DNA of 12,154 nt from Mycoplasmataceae bacterium (lineage in GTDB: Bacteria > Bacillota_I > Bacilli_A > Mycoplasmatales > Mycoplasmoidaceae), in contig JAITJR010000034.1 of NCBI GenBank assembly GCA_031278855.1, positions 1-12,154 of the forward strand, read 5' to 3'. The translations under genes and the position numbers were made by a program. Shown here one piece after another: positions 1 to 8,460 of this stretch. How positions within the stretch are numbered: the first letter of the stretch is position 1; each line of letters begins with the position of its first letter. The notes below the pieces were generated by a model. It searched no databases, was not told the origin of the DNA, and was given only the letters and a program-made list of their open reading frames with translations.

Positions 1-440
1 CTGTCTTTAAAGACCCTATTGTTTCATTTCCTTTTGCTAGACAATATACTATTAACCCTCAAGAAACTATTAATGTTAATGATCAATATTCTCCGATGCC
101 CACTGTATTTGAGCAACAATTAGAAGCACTCTATCGAAACGGAGGCTTATTTTATCTCGGTCAAGTAGATCCATCAAAAAATGGACAATTTTTTATCGAA
201 ACTACATCGGAATCATCCATAAGAATAGATCCAGATAATTCTTCTAATTTTGTATATTCTGGATACATCTTAAATGGCCCAAATGTAACAATATATCCTG
301 ATATATCAACATTATCTTTGCAATTCGTAAATCTAGAAGTTACTTTTAATCTTCGTAATTTCTTTCTACCATCTTACTGGTTATCAGCTGACAATCAACT
401 TGAGCCTGGTTTATGGATTACCGACACATTTTTAGATTAG
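1..440 (+). CDS. C-terminal end of an unrecognised, probably surface-associated protein (5' partial)
   Basis: The frame is open from base 3 to the TAG at 438-440, giving 145 residues, and it continues upstream of the window. An ATG at 96 exists but is not needed as a start, because the 31 codons before it are also open and protein-like. The visible part is rich in Asn, Ser, Thr, Pro and aromatic residues, with beta-strand-like stretches such as the one around FVYSGYILNGPNVTIYP. It has no membrane segment and no Cys. This composition resembles the extracellular part of mycoplasma surface proteins, but I recognise no family. Both tryptophans use TGG (378 and 414), unlike the next gene. The following lipoprotein starts only 21 bases downstream, so the two are probably one transcript. 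Confidence 0.7.
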   Translation, partial: VFKDPIVSFPFARQYTINPQETINVNDQYSPMPTVFEQQLEALYRNGGLFYLGQVDPSKNGQFFIETTSESSIRIDPDNSSNFVYSGYILNGPNVTIYPDISTLSLQFVNLEVTFNLRNFFLPSYWLSADNQLEPGLWITDTFLD

Positions 441-461
441 AAAAATAGAGGCTATTAATTT

Positions 462-2726
462 ATGAAAAAAACTAATAAATTTTTGTTAAACACATGTGCA
501 AGTTCAATAGTGGTAGTGGCAGGTGGTGCAGTTGTAGCGACAACTGCCACTTCGTGTGCTCAAAAAAATAATGATATTGATATAAGCATTAAAAATGGGA
601 GTGACATATTATCCTATTCTGAAGATCTTAATCCACGACACACTCAGCATGAATGTGAAATTGAAATTACATCTAAAAGCCATACTGACATGATCGTAAC
701 ATGAAACAAGATAAACGGTGTTGATGCATATTTAACGGTATTAAATGTTAATTATGGGGATAGCATTAAAAGTGGCACTAGAATAATAGTTAGATATGAC
801 AAAAAGGAAGTTTCTGAAGGCCATAATGTTGCTTTTATATTAAATTTTAAAAATAGCAAAGAAGATAGGCAATTTAAAATTACTTTAATCAATGACCAAA
901 TAAACCCTATCCCCTATGATTTATTTGAGTGAAGCCCTGTGTCAGGCACGAATCAACTATGAACCATGAACGGATTGGTACAAGGCGCTGAATTAAGCAC
1001 CTATGATACAATTTTAGTCCCAACTGATGTAACCGAAATTAAAGCCAACGCTTTTAAAAATTTACCTAAGAATATCATAAATTTAGTTTTTGTTGATTCG
1101 CAAGAAAGTGATCGAAACAGCGTATTTTCGCAAATTGGTTCGAATGCTTTTAATGGAGCACAATTAGTTAATATTGAATTACCTGGCTCCATAAAGCGAA
1201 TTGGTACCAACGCCTTTGCCAATATTGATACCATTGGCACATCTGATTTTACCCCGTTTGATCATCTCCAACCTGGAGCCCATATTTATTTAGAATCTGG
1301 CTTGGGTAATTATAAATTAGTTAATTTTTATAAAGATAATGACCCTAATAAAAATATTGTGGGGCAAATAATAGTTCCTAATAATGGTTTAACTAATACT
1401 AGTGTAAGTTTGTCTGACAGTCCACAAGGGTTAGTTTGAGGTAAGGTTATCATCGACAATCAAGGTAATAGTGCAATATTAAGTTCGACCGAAATTGCTG
1501 ATGATGCTTTTAATGGTGCACAAAGCATCACGGATATTGAAGTTAACGCTTCGCTCACTTACTTAGGTTCCCGAGCATTTGCTAATTTATTAATTCATGA
1601 TCATGAATTTATTAATTTTAACTTTACTGAGATACCGCAAACAATCGGCTTTAATGTGACTGAAAACACATTTACAACAACAGCCCCAACCACAATTAAT
1701 TTAATGAATGTTAGCGAAAGACAATTAGCGAACAATTGAAGTTACGCCACACAAAGTAAATTTAATGTCATGGCTCCTAATGTGAATTCAGAAACAACAT
1801 TAACACTTACAGACTTTGCTGGTGATGTGTTTACCAAAACACTTAGGTATGGTGACGATGGTAGCGATGAAATTTTTACAATAGGGTATATTACAGATTT
1901 GGGACAAGCTACCCAAAATAAGAACGATATTCCAGTAAATGATAATAAATGACAAGGGCAATATCGTTTTGGGTCACCATACATTCAAATGTCAACTGTT
2001 AATTATTTTGCACAATTATCAGAAGTTGGGAGAGAGGTAACTATCAAAGCTGTTTTGATGGATAAATATGAACACGATAGCGATGCTAATATAACATACA
2101 CCGTTACTGGCACAGATTGACAAAATTATTGCGAGTTTTCGTCAGAAACTAAAATACTGAAAGTTACAAATCTACCTTCAACTGCATTGGATGTCACCAT
2201 CACCGCTACTCTAGCTGATTTATCATCATCACTAAAATTCAAAGTTTTTGATGGCACAACTTCAAACTTGCCTGTAGACATGAAACTATCGGATGGGATA
2301 TATTCGATTGGTTATGGTAGTGGTGGTAAGACAATATCTGTAACTAAGCCTGCGGAGCTATCATTACAATATGCTGTAGATCAACCTAATATTGCTCACA
2401 TTGATTCTTCTGGCAGTTTGCCTACATTAGTGGCAGATAAAGGCATAACCGAGCCAACAGATTTAGTAGTTTCAGCTAAAGATACAGATGGAAATATTTT
2501 GGCATCCATAATTGTCAAGATTTTTGTGGTGGTACCAGGTCTCTCTTGACAAACTTCATTGGTGCAAGACAAAGGTTATGTAATGGATTTTGTTTGAGCC
2601 AAGCATAATTCTGTCAATCTAGAACATTTTAATGGTACATTTAATTTAACATTATCATTAGTTGATCTACATGATCCTACAATTTATAGTGTTCATTCAT
2701 TCGTAATTACGACGACAGATCAATAA
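462..2726 (+). CDS. Lipoprotein with BspA-like leucine-rich repeats and an Ig-like C-terminal region
   Basis: This gene encodes 754 residues when TGA is read as Trp at 702, 930, 960, 1437, 1737, 1950, 2118, 2547 and 2595; no TGG is used. The N-terminus is a lipoprotein signal: MKKTNKF, a hydrophobic core (about residues 13-28) and a lipobox ending TATSC, with Cys32 as the likely lipidated residue. Residues about 190-258 and 344-376 carry BspA-type (LRR_5) repeats with the pattern I-x-x-x-A-F-x-(G/N), for example TEIKANAF, QIGSNAF, RIGTNAF, EIADDAF and YLGSRAF. Residues about 600-695 look like a bacterial Ig-like (Big_2-type) domain. Such proteins are exported, anchored to the outer face of the membrane and often act in adhesion; that role is inferred. 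A purine-rich site (TAGAGG, 446-451) precedes the ATG. The gene probably shares a transcript with its upstream neighbour and the thioredoxin-like gene. Confidence 0.88.
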
Positions 2727-2729
2727 AAT

Positions 2730-3074
2730 ATGAATGTGATTAATTGTAGTACGACAGAAGACTTCGTAAAGTTTATTCAAGAAAAAGACGTCGCAATTGT
2801 TTTATTGTCTAAAAGGCCTTGCGGTTTTTGTGAAAAAGTAGAGCCGATATTTACAGAATTATCTAGAGAATGCGAATACCCATGCTTGAAAATGGTGATA
2901 TACACAACTTCTCCTGCTGAAGTAAAGAAAATTCCATTTGATTTTGGTATGCGAATGGCTCCTGCTCTTGCTATATTTCGTAATGGCAAATTATTGAATT
3001 ACACTATTGAATTCATTGATCAAAAGCAAATGATGGGCTTCGTAATTGCTACATTAAAGTTATTAACAAATTAA
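2730..3074 (+). CDS. Thioredoxin-fold protein with CGFC active-site motif
   Basis: This encodes 114 residues, close to a single thioredoxin domain. The motif KRPCGFCEKV (around residues 28-37) is a CxxC redox site at the start of helix 2, after a beta strand (VAIVLLS). The later stretch MAPALAIFRNGK contains the Ala-Pro that matches the conserved cis-proline next to the active site, followed by the usual F-x-N-G-K turn. The motif differs from the classic WCGPC of TrxA. There is no signal peptide or membrane segment, so it should act in the cytoplasm. Its ATG lies three bases after the stop of the lipoprotein gene, with no clear Shine-Dalgarno sequence, which suggests translational coupling. 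It may be a thioredoxin, a glutaredoxin-like protein or a dedicated thiol-disulfide partner; the substrate is unknown. Confidence 0.8.
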   Translation: MNVINCSTTEDFVKFIQEKDVAIVLLSKRPCGFCEKVEPIFTELSRECEYPCLKMVIYTTSPAEVKKIPFDFGMRMAPALAIFRNGKLLNYTIEFIDQKQMMGFVIATLKLLTN

Positions 3075-3094
3075 AATTCAATTCGTTAATAACT
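3058..3094. terminator. 10-bp inverted repeat at the end of the thioredoxin-like gene
   Basis: AGTTATTAAC (3058-3067) and GTTAATAACT (3085-3094) are perfect inverted copies with a 17-base A/T-rich loop that contains the stop codon. No T tract follows on the plus strand, so this is a weak terminator candidate or a 3'-end stabilising hairpin. Confidence 0.3.
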
Positions 3095-3240
3095 AAACTA
3101 TACACATTAGAAGCGGATGGACTCATTTTAATGGATGTACCCTACACCATTTTATATCGCCGTGTTAAATAATTAAACTGATTAAAGTATTCACCGCCGT
3201 GTGCATGTATGTTACATAAGATATGTTTAAATAAATGTAG

Positions 3241-3246
3241 TATAAT
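3241..3246 (+). promoter_or_regulatory. Putative -10 box upstream of the 1128-residue surface protein
   Basis: A perfect TATAAT lies 84 bases upstream of the ATG at 3331. No convincing -35 box is seen at 16-18 bases, which is common in mycoplasma promoters. The remaining intergenic sequence (3075-3240) shows nothing else I can name. Confidence 0.5.
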
Positions 3247-3279
3247 TCTCCCAATTGATTTAGTTATGAGAAAGATCAC

Positions 3280-3303
3280 AAACACTGGTTTGTTAGTGTT
3301 TTT
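3280..3303 (+). promoter_or_regulatory. Terminator-like leader hairpin (possible attenuator)
   Basis: AAACACT (3280-3286) pairs with AGTGTTT (3295-3301) around an 8-base loop, and the right arm runs into five T bases (3299-3303). An alternative hairpin, GTTAG (3292-3296) with CTAAC (3304-3308), uses part of the same right arm, so the two cannot form together. The hairpin lies between the putative promoter and the start codon rather than after a gene, which fits attenuation of the downstream gene. Confidence 0.4.
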
Positions 3304-3330
3304 CTAACGACTTATCATAGGGAGATAGTA

Positions 3331-6300
3331 ATGAAAAATAATGCAAAAACTTTGAAAACTTGAAAGAAAATTTTAATTCCATTTTTAGTCGGAGCAGTTT
3401 CTGTTACAGCTGTAGTAACACCAATCGTTCGGATTTCGCAAAAAAGTAACAGTTTAAATTTAGGAACTAACACAGCAGCCACTGATTTACTCAACATCTT
3501 CAACGACCCTAACATTGTCGTCGCTCGCCGTGATGCCATTTTAACTAAAATGGCTAAAGAGATTACTTACATGGATTTAAGCAAAGGCAAAACCGACACA
3601 GCCATTCGCAAAGACGTCCAAAAACAAGCTGGTGCTTTTTTATACAATGTACAACGACAATATGCTCAAGCAATGGAAATAGAGCAAAAAGTTAATCGCA
3701 ATGGTTCTAAAAATGCTCCAGTCACTGACATTAAATATGAGTATTATCTTTTGAATAATGAAGCCAAAAAAATCGGAGTGGATGTCAATGACACTATTGT
3801 AGCGAAAGCTAACAAGAATTCTTTCCTATACGGTATGCAAACAACATTGACATCTTGTTCTTATACGCCAGATCAAGTTGCTGCTTTATTAGACCAAATT
3901 GGGAATATTTATGATGTTGATGTAAAAGCTAGCCAAGCTGGCAGTTGAGATAGCTATGATTTTTCACAAAAATTAAATAATGATGTACAAAACATAATTA
4001 CTGCTAATCAAGGACGATTGGCTGATGCTCAGACACTGTCGTATACTCAAAAAAATACGGCACTAAACTACATTCAAAAAAATTTACATACTTTATTAAA
4101 TGTGAACGAAGACACCACTGCCTTTAGTGCACTACTACCTGATTATTCCCCAAATGGTAAATACAACGTTAACGACGAAATCACCACCGCTGATCTAGCT
4201 AAACTATTTACCTTTGACTACGACCGTCTCGCTGGTGCTTCGTTTGCTTCCATTGATTTAAACGATATGGGGATTGACATTAATAATTTGACTAGTGGTC
4301 CTGATGGCAACTACGACCCAAAACTTAAATTGACCGAAACCCTACCCTTTGACACTTATTCAGGCGGATACGGCGGTGAATATCGCCAAGGCGAATTCCT
4401 ACCTGGTTACACCTTGCATTGTAAAATTCTAAAGAAAGATGTCACCGATAGCCATACATGTAGTTTAAATATATTGCTTGGTGTGTCTGATACTAATGAT
4501 AAAGATCCTAATGATGTTGTATGAACCGCTATTGATAACGCTAATTCTGATAAAAGTGCATCATCATTTAAATTAGATTTAAACATCACTGATCTTAACC
4601 AAATTAAGTATGTCACCAACCATGAATATTTTTTGGGCGGTAGTGTCATAATCAACCCAACTCAATACGATTCAATCAACGATTCCTTTTATAATCCTGG
4701 CACTGATAAAGACAAGAATCCTCGCTTAGAATTTGCGACATTATTGGAAAAATATGTCCCAGAAGACACTAACAGTGATTACGTCATTGATGCTGATCAC
4801 CCTGTATTTATTGATCCAGCTGATCTAGCTGGAATTGATTTGCCAACCGACGTCGACCCAGCTTTATTGGCAAACAACGTCTTTCACAGTCATCAATCTC
4901 TAAAACTAGAAATTACTGATCTAAACACTAACCCGCCCTTAAATCCTAGCGGTGGTGGTGATTTACACGGTTTTAGTGTTAAAGGCCATTGGGTGATTTT
5001 TGATACAACCGATGCTTCTTCTGATAACTCTTCCAATGATCTTAGTGTAAAAGTCAATGAACAAACCGAAGGAAATGTCGTCAAAGACTACAAATGAAAT
5101 TACAATGGCGACATCAAAGATGACATTTGAATTCAGTTCTTTGTATCGCAAGCTGACTTAGATGCTTTTACTTTGGGTTACAACATTGAAACTTCTTTCG
5201 CCATGATGCAACTACTACAAATTACTTTACAAGCTTGTGAAAGTAATAAAGTAATGGCTGCCTCCGCTGAAATAAATAAAGATCGAATTATATCGATCGG
5301 TTGTGACACTGCCTTATCAGCATTAACCGTCGCAGATGTGATAATATCTGGCATCCAATCTTTTCTGACAGCAGGATCGTTAAGTATTGCTTTCGCTTTA
5401 AATGCTGCTGCCGCAATGGCTATGAATATCGCTTTAGTAGTAGGAATTGCTCACCAAGAAACAGCCCGTGACCAAAACGAAAAAAAAGTTGATAAACTTA
5501 ATGGTTTGTATGCGGCTTCACAAAAGGTATCAGATGCCTTTGGTAAAGTAGGTGGCACGATTTTAGGAGTTTACAACGATGTGGTAGATCCTAAAAAAGA
5601 TTTTAATAAAAAAGCAGACGCTTGCAGATTTGTCGAACGTGAATTATTATCGGTCGATGACGGTGAACCATTTAACCAATTTGTGCTCGACGTGCTCCAA
5701 GTACTTATGGACCAAACGATCACCAACGAAGATACTGCTGCTGCACTGAACAATCTCAAAGAAGGATTGACTTCGTTTGCAGCATGAGGATTCGATGGTT
5801 TTGCTTTTGGTGTAACTGGTGCTCTTTTTGAAGTAATGTCAACAATGGTATTTACTTTAGGCTCAAAATGTACGACAATTGGGAATGCACTTGATGCCTT
5901 TATTAGTTTTGTTTCTGGTAGATTTAACGGAAACATGAGTGCCCCACTTAATTTTGGTAAGGTATTTACAACACGCCTACAAATTTGATCAATTCGAGGA
6001 AGATTTATGGCTGCAAATATTAAGAGTAAATTGTGACCATGTGGCGGTGGTGTTAATTACGATCCTTATCGAATGTGAGATGAAAGAAGCGACGAACTTC
6101 GTCCTTTATATGGTGTTGAAGCTATACCTAGAGGACGTGTCATCCCTAATCCCGCTGAAGGAGAAGCCTATGAATATTTAGTTTATGTGAGAGATAGATG
6201 GGAAACTGGCATGAGCATGAAAGTGGCTGCCAATGCTTATTATTCGACAGCAGAGGCTGTAGCTTCACTAATAGGAGTAGGGATCACCATTATTACATTC

Positions 6301-6717
6301 GCTCTTATTAATGTTTTTTCCGTGTATTATAACGCTAAAGCAGATGCCATACTTAGTGATATCGATCAAAACATTGGCGAAGGAACTAATAACGATATTG
6401 TTGATAAATATGCCATCAAAACTGATGCCTATTCATTTAAAGATAACCAGCGCGAAAGTAAAATCAATGTTTCGGTAATTTTAACTGCTGGCGGCAGTCA
6501 AGTAGACATCAATGATGTGGAAGACATTGAGTGATCATCTAACGCGGCAGCAATACCTTACATTCGTCTTAGCAATATGTTTAGTTCTGCAACGAATACC
6601 ATCGAATTAATACAAGTCCCTACGACTAACACCAAAGTGATCATCACGGCTACAATCATTTGCAAAAATGGAGCTAAATATTTCGCTCAATTTGCATTAG
6701 AGATAATAGTTACATAA
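3331..6717 (+). CDS. Large membrane-anchored surface protein with an internal duplication and hydrophobic hairpins
   Basis: The gene gives 1128 residues when TGA is read as Trp at 3361, 3946, 4522, 5095, 5128, 5785, 5986, 6034, 6076 and 6532; TGG occurs at 4990 and 6199. The ATG at 3331 has a good ribosome site (GGGAGA, 3320-3325). An N-terminal signal-anchor (residues 14-33, after KTLKTWKK) has no lipobox Cys. Residues about 264-398 and 467-589 look like two divergent copies of one domain. Residues about 660-707 form a long Ala-rich hydrophobic stretch that could be a two-helix hairpin, followed by a charged helical segment. Further apolar segments lie at about 819-863 and 976-1000. The C-terminal ~120 residues are beta-like. 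I recognise no family. The layout, with an exported head and buried apolar helices, is compatible with a pore-forming or membrane-inserting protein, but that is speculation. Many codons end in C compared with the neighbours, which may mean a different origin. Confidence 0.82.
4120..4524 (+). repeat. Internal duplication, copy A (protein level)
   Basis: Residues 264-398 of the 1128-residue protein. They share an ordered set of landmarks with residues 467-589: an F-x-x-L-L start, ADLA followed by a DxD-like segment, a LKL strand, a Gly-rich turn (SGGYGG versus SGGGD) and an end at V-V-W/DYKW with UGA-coded Trp. The similarity is weak and was judged by eye. Confidence 0.4.
4729..5097 (+). repeat. 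Internal duplication, copy B (protein level)
   Basis: Residues 467-589 of the 1128-residue protein, the partner of the unit at 4120-4524. DPADLAGIDL matches TTADLAKLFT, and SLKLEITDLN matches KLKLTETLPF. A partial third unit may lie between the two copies (residues about 412-457, FKLDLNITDLN). Confidence 0.4.
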
Positions 6718-6810
6718 TTTTGATTTTATTGAAAGAAATTAATTATTACCTATTTTAATCTGTAGTTTAACCCCTCCCCTGAATTTTTCAACCTTATATT
6801 AATTAAGTTT

Positions 6811-6816
6811 TATAAT
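6811..6816 (+). promoter_or_regulatory. Putative -10 box upstream of the Cys-rich ORF and transposase-like gene
   Basis: A perfect TATAAT with a poor -35 candidate (TTCAAC, 6787-6792, 18-base spacing). A start site about 7 bases downstream falls almost exactly on the ATG at 6823, so a leaderless message is possible. The upstream gap 6718-6810 is A/T-rich with a short C-rich patch (CCCCTCCCC) and no visible hairpin. Confidence 0.45.
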
Positions 6817-6822
6817 CATTGC

Positions 6823-6957
6823 ATGCAAATTAAGCGAGAATTTGAATGTTACCGTCGTAATAACATAAGGCATCTTGACTCGCTCAGTAAAAAAACAAAG
6901 TTTTGTAGCGAATGTAAAACTTTGTTTTTTGATATCGCTAAAGTATGTTTATTCTAA
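6823..6957 (+). CDS. Small Cys-rich ORF overlapping the transposase-like gene (hypothetical)
   Basis: An ATG at 6823 opens 44 codons ending at TAA 6955-6957. The product is basic and has four Cys (residues 9, 28, 31 and 42); FCSEC gives a CxxC pair like half of a zinc-binding site. The ATG lies where transcription from the TATAAT at 6811 should start, and there is no ribosome site. The last 13 bases overlap the start of the next gene in another frame, so translation of this ORF could couple to it. A 15-bp hairpin lies inside codons 23-36. It could be a real leader peptide, the N-terminal remnant of another gene, or chance. I recognise no family. Confidence 0.35.
   Translation: MQIKREFECYRRNNIRHLDSLSKKTKFCSECKTLFFDIAKVCLF
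6833..6884 (+). promoter_or_regulatory. Leader pairing element that can compete with the hairpin loop
   Basis: AGCGAG (6833-6838) is the exact complement of CTCGCT (6879-6884). The sequence TAGCGA in the loop of the next hairpin (6906-6911) can pair with TCGCT at 6880-6884 or with TCGCTA at 6935-6940, just before the ATG at 6945. These are mutually exclusive pairings in a leader of about 120 bases. A regulatory role is inferred. Confidence 0.3.
6890..6930. terminator. 15-bp terminator-like hairpin 14 bases before the start codon at 6945
   Basis: The left arm (6890-6904, six A then CAAAGTTTT) and right arm (6916-6930, AAAACTTTG then six T) are perfectly complementary, with an 11-base loop. 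The A and T runs make it look like a bidirectional intrinsic terminator. It lies 170 bases after the preceding gene and only 14 bases before the next start. It may therefore insulate the transposase-like gene from outside transcription, or act as an attenuator. Confidence 0.7.
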
Positions 6958-8189
6958 TAAAACCTAAGCCAATTTCTAATAAAACACGTGTATATTTGGT
7001 TAGTTCATATCGAGATGCTGATGGAATTCCACATCATAAAATCATTAAGTCTTATGGTTCATATCAAGCATTAATGGCCAAAGATCATCGAATTATTGAA
7101 AAATTAAAACGTCAAGCCAAAGAATATGTGGCGGATAATAATCAAAATAAAAAAATAGTGATTGATACCGCTAAACCAAGTGAATGACACAATATTTATA
7201 ATGTGGGATATTTATTTGCCGAAGCCATCTTTTTTACAAATAGACCACATTTTATTCAGGAAATTAAGAAAAATAATCTTACTAAATTTTACCGTTACAT
7301 GTTATATCGTATCATTTATGGAAATCAGGCAGAATTTGAATATGAACTGTTTTATCAAGGACCATTTGATAAAAAAATTAAATTTCCTAGTTATCAAATA
7401 TTACAGCAGTTTGTTGAACAATTAGGAATACCTACTGCATCTAGTGTACTAATTTTACAGCGATTAAAAGTGTATGTTGGGGATAATTCAGATGATCGCT
7501 TATTTTATTTATTAATTAATAATCGAGGTTTTCCTTTTTATTTTCATTCTATAGATATTGATAGTGATGCGTTACAATCAACCTTATATTCGCACATTAA
7601 ATTACTTGAAACAAAGTTTCATACCAAGATTTTTGTTGTCCAACACTCATCAGTCAAACCGTACATTAATAGCGAAAATTTTTATCGATCATATGATAAA
7701 CATAAACAAAATTTGAACTTTCAGACAAAGTTAGGCATAGCGAAGGAATTTACTAAAAATCAAATAGTTTTTATTGATTTGGCTATTATTGGAGTTAATA
7801 AATTTATTAGCAATATATCAATTCAACTACCAGCTAATTCGCCAAACCATCAGCTTCAAATATCTGCCTTTATTTGTGCTGTACAAATTGGCGTTTTTCA
7901 TTGATTTCGTTTTATGATGTTTCGAGAATTTAAAGTTGATTGATTGTTGCAGGATATTCAACAAAGTTTGAAAGAAATCCAATTTGCTAATTTACAACAA
8001 AATTATGTGAATATTATTGTCAATCCTAATAATAATACATGAGCCGATTTTTTTCATCTAGTACATCAGCAAAAAGATATTTTACGCATGTTACCAAGCC
8101 CCTATTTTGATATTAATAAAATTAATCACAAATCCTGAATTGCTTACATTGTGAAAAATTATTTAAAATTAACCAATTTTGATGTTTAA
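6945..8189 (+). CDS. IS1634/IS4-like transposase relative lacking recognisable catalytic residues
   Basis: The gene gives 414 residues with UGA-coded Trp at 7185, 7902, 7941, 8040 and 8136. A TAA at 6939-6941 in frame limits the start to 6945, although no ribosome site is visible. Residues 15-60 (RVYLVSSYRD, HHKIIKSYG, then a charged helix) resemble the N-terminus of IS1634-family transposases of mycoplasmas. Residues 195-236 (NRGFPF to KIFVVQHSS) match the strand-turn block that in active enzymes ends in a catalytic Asp; here Q233 stands in that place. Residues 302-325 (HQLQISAFICAVQIGVFHWF) match the block after the catalytic Glu, but the expected Y-R-E-K-type motif is absent. The first Asp block is missing, and the protein is shorter than the roughly 500 residues usual for the family. 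The frame is otherwise intact, so it is either decaying or retained for a DNA-binding or other role. Confidence 0.6.
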
Positions 8190-8287
8190 CAAAACGATGT
8201 AGTAGTTGAAGAACCAACAATGAGAGATTATCTTTTCCACGCTCACTTGTATGAACGAGTTATAAAATTAATTATGACTATCTCTCA

Positions 8288-8312
8288 AGAAAATAGAAGT
8301 ATTCTATTTTCT
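8288..8312. terminator. 11-bp perfect hairpin downstream of the transposase-like gene
   Basis: AGAAAATAGAA (8288-8298), a GTA loop and TTCTATTTTCT (8302-8312) form a perfect hairpin with a T-rich right arm, about 100 bases after the TAA at 8187-8189. No pure T run follows. It is probably the terminator of the transposase-like gene. The rest of 8190-8377 shows nothing else I can name. Confidence 0.5.
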
Positions 8313-8377
8313 AGTAGATATTTGATGATATGCGCACACAGTAAGTGAATTCTCCAGACTCCTATATTCTCATATGC

Positions 8378-8383
8378 TATAAT
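8378..8383 (+). promoter_or_regulatory. Extended -10 promoter for the repeat lipoprotein
   Basis: TATAAT preceded by TGC (8375-8377) gives an extended -10 element. No good -35 is seen. It lies 78 bases upstream of the ATG at 8461. Confidence 0.55.
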
Positions 8384-8401
8384 AGTTTTATGTAACATTA
8401 G

Positions 8402-8430
8402 AAAAAAAGCACCAGTGGTGTTATTTTTTT
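8402..8430 (+). promoter_or_regulatory. Terminator-like leader hairpin of the repeat lipoprotein gene
   Basis: Seven A (8402-8408), G, CACC (8410-8413), an AGT loop, GGTG (8417-8420), then TTA and seven T (8424-8430) form a stem with one G-T pair and one A-A mismatch. It lies between the putative -10 (8378) and the start codon, as at 3280 and 6890, and so may act as an attenuator. Confidence 0.45.
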
Positions 8431-8460
8431 GTTGCTATGACTTTTAAATTTGGGGAACTT

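Noticed and set aside
1001..1240. Minus-strand frames opposite the lipoprotein and surface protein genes (for example 1001-1240, 1742-1984, 5571-5936)
   Set aside because: They lie wholly inside well-supported plus-strand genes, lack ribosome sites and have no recognisable protein features.
6889..6895. A seven-A run as a phase-variation or frameshift site
   Set aside because: The A7 run is one arm of a hairpin. A shift would not produce a sensible fusion with the next gene, because a TAA at 6939-6941 closes that frame.
7203..7904. A GTG start at 7203 as an independent 233-residue gene
   Set aside because: Reading the TGA at 7185 as Trp joins it to the frame from 6945, and the joined protein has the expected family N-terminus.
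6718..8400. Terminal inverted repeats and target duplications of an insertion sequence around the transposase-like gene
   Set aside because: Only A/T-rich partial matches (TTAATTAAGTTTTATAA near 6799 and its loose inverse near 8263) were found. No convincing ends or direct repeats flank the gene.
8220..8447. A 75-codon frame (with one UGA) in the gap after the transposase-like gene, in the same frame after its TAA
   Set aside because: It spans the hairpin at 8288-8312, the extended -10 box and the leader hairpin of the next gene, has no ribosome site and ends in low-complexity sequence. The DNA is better explained by regulatory elements.
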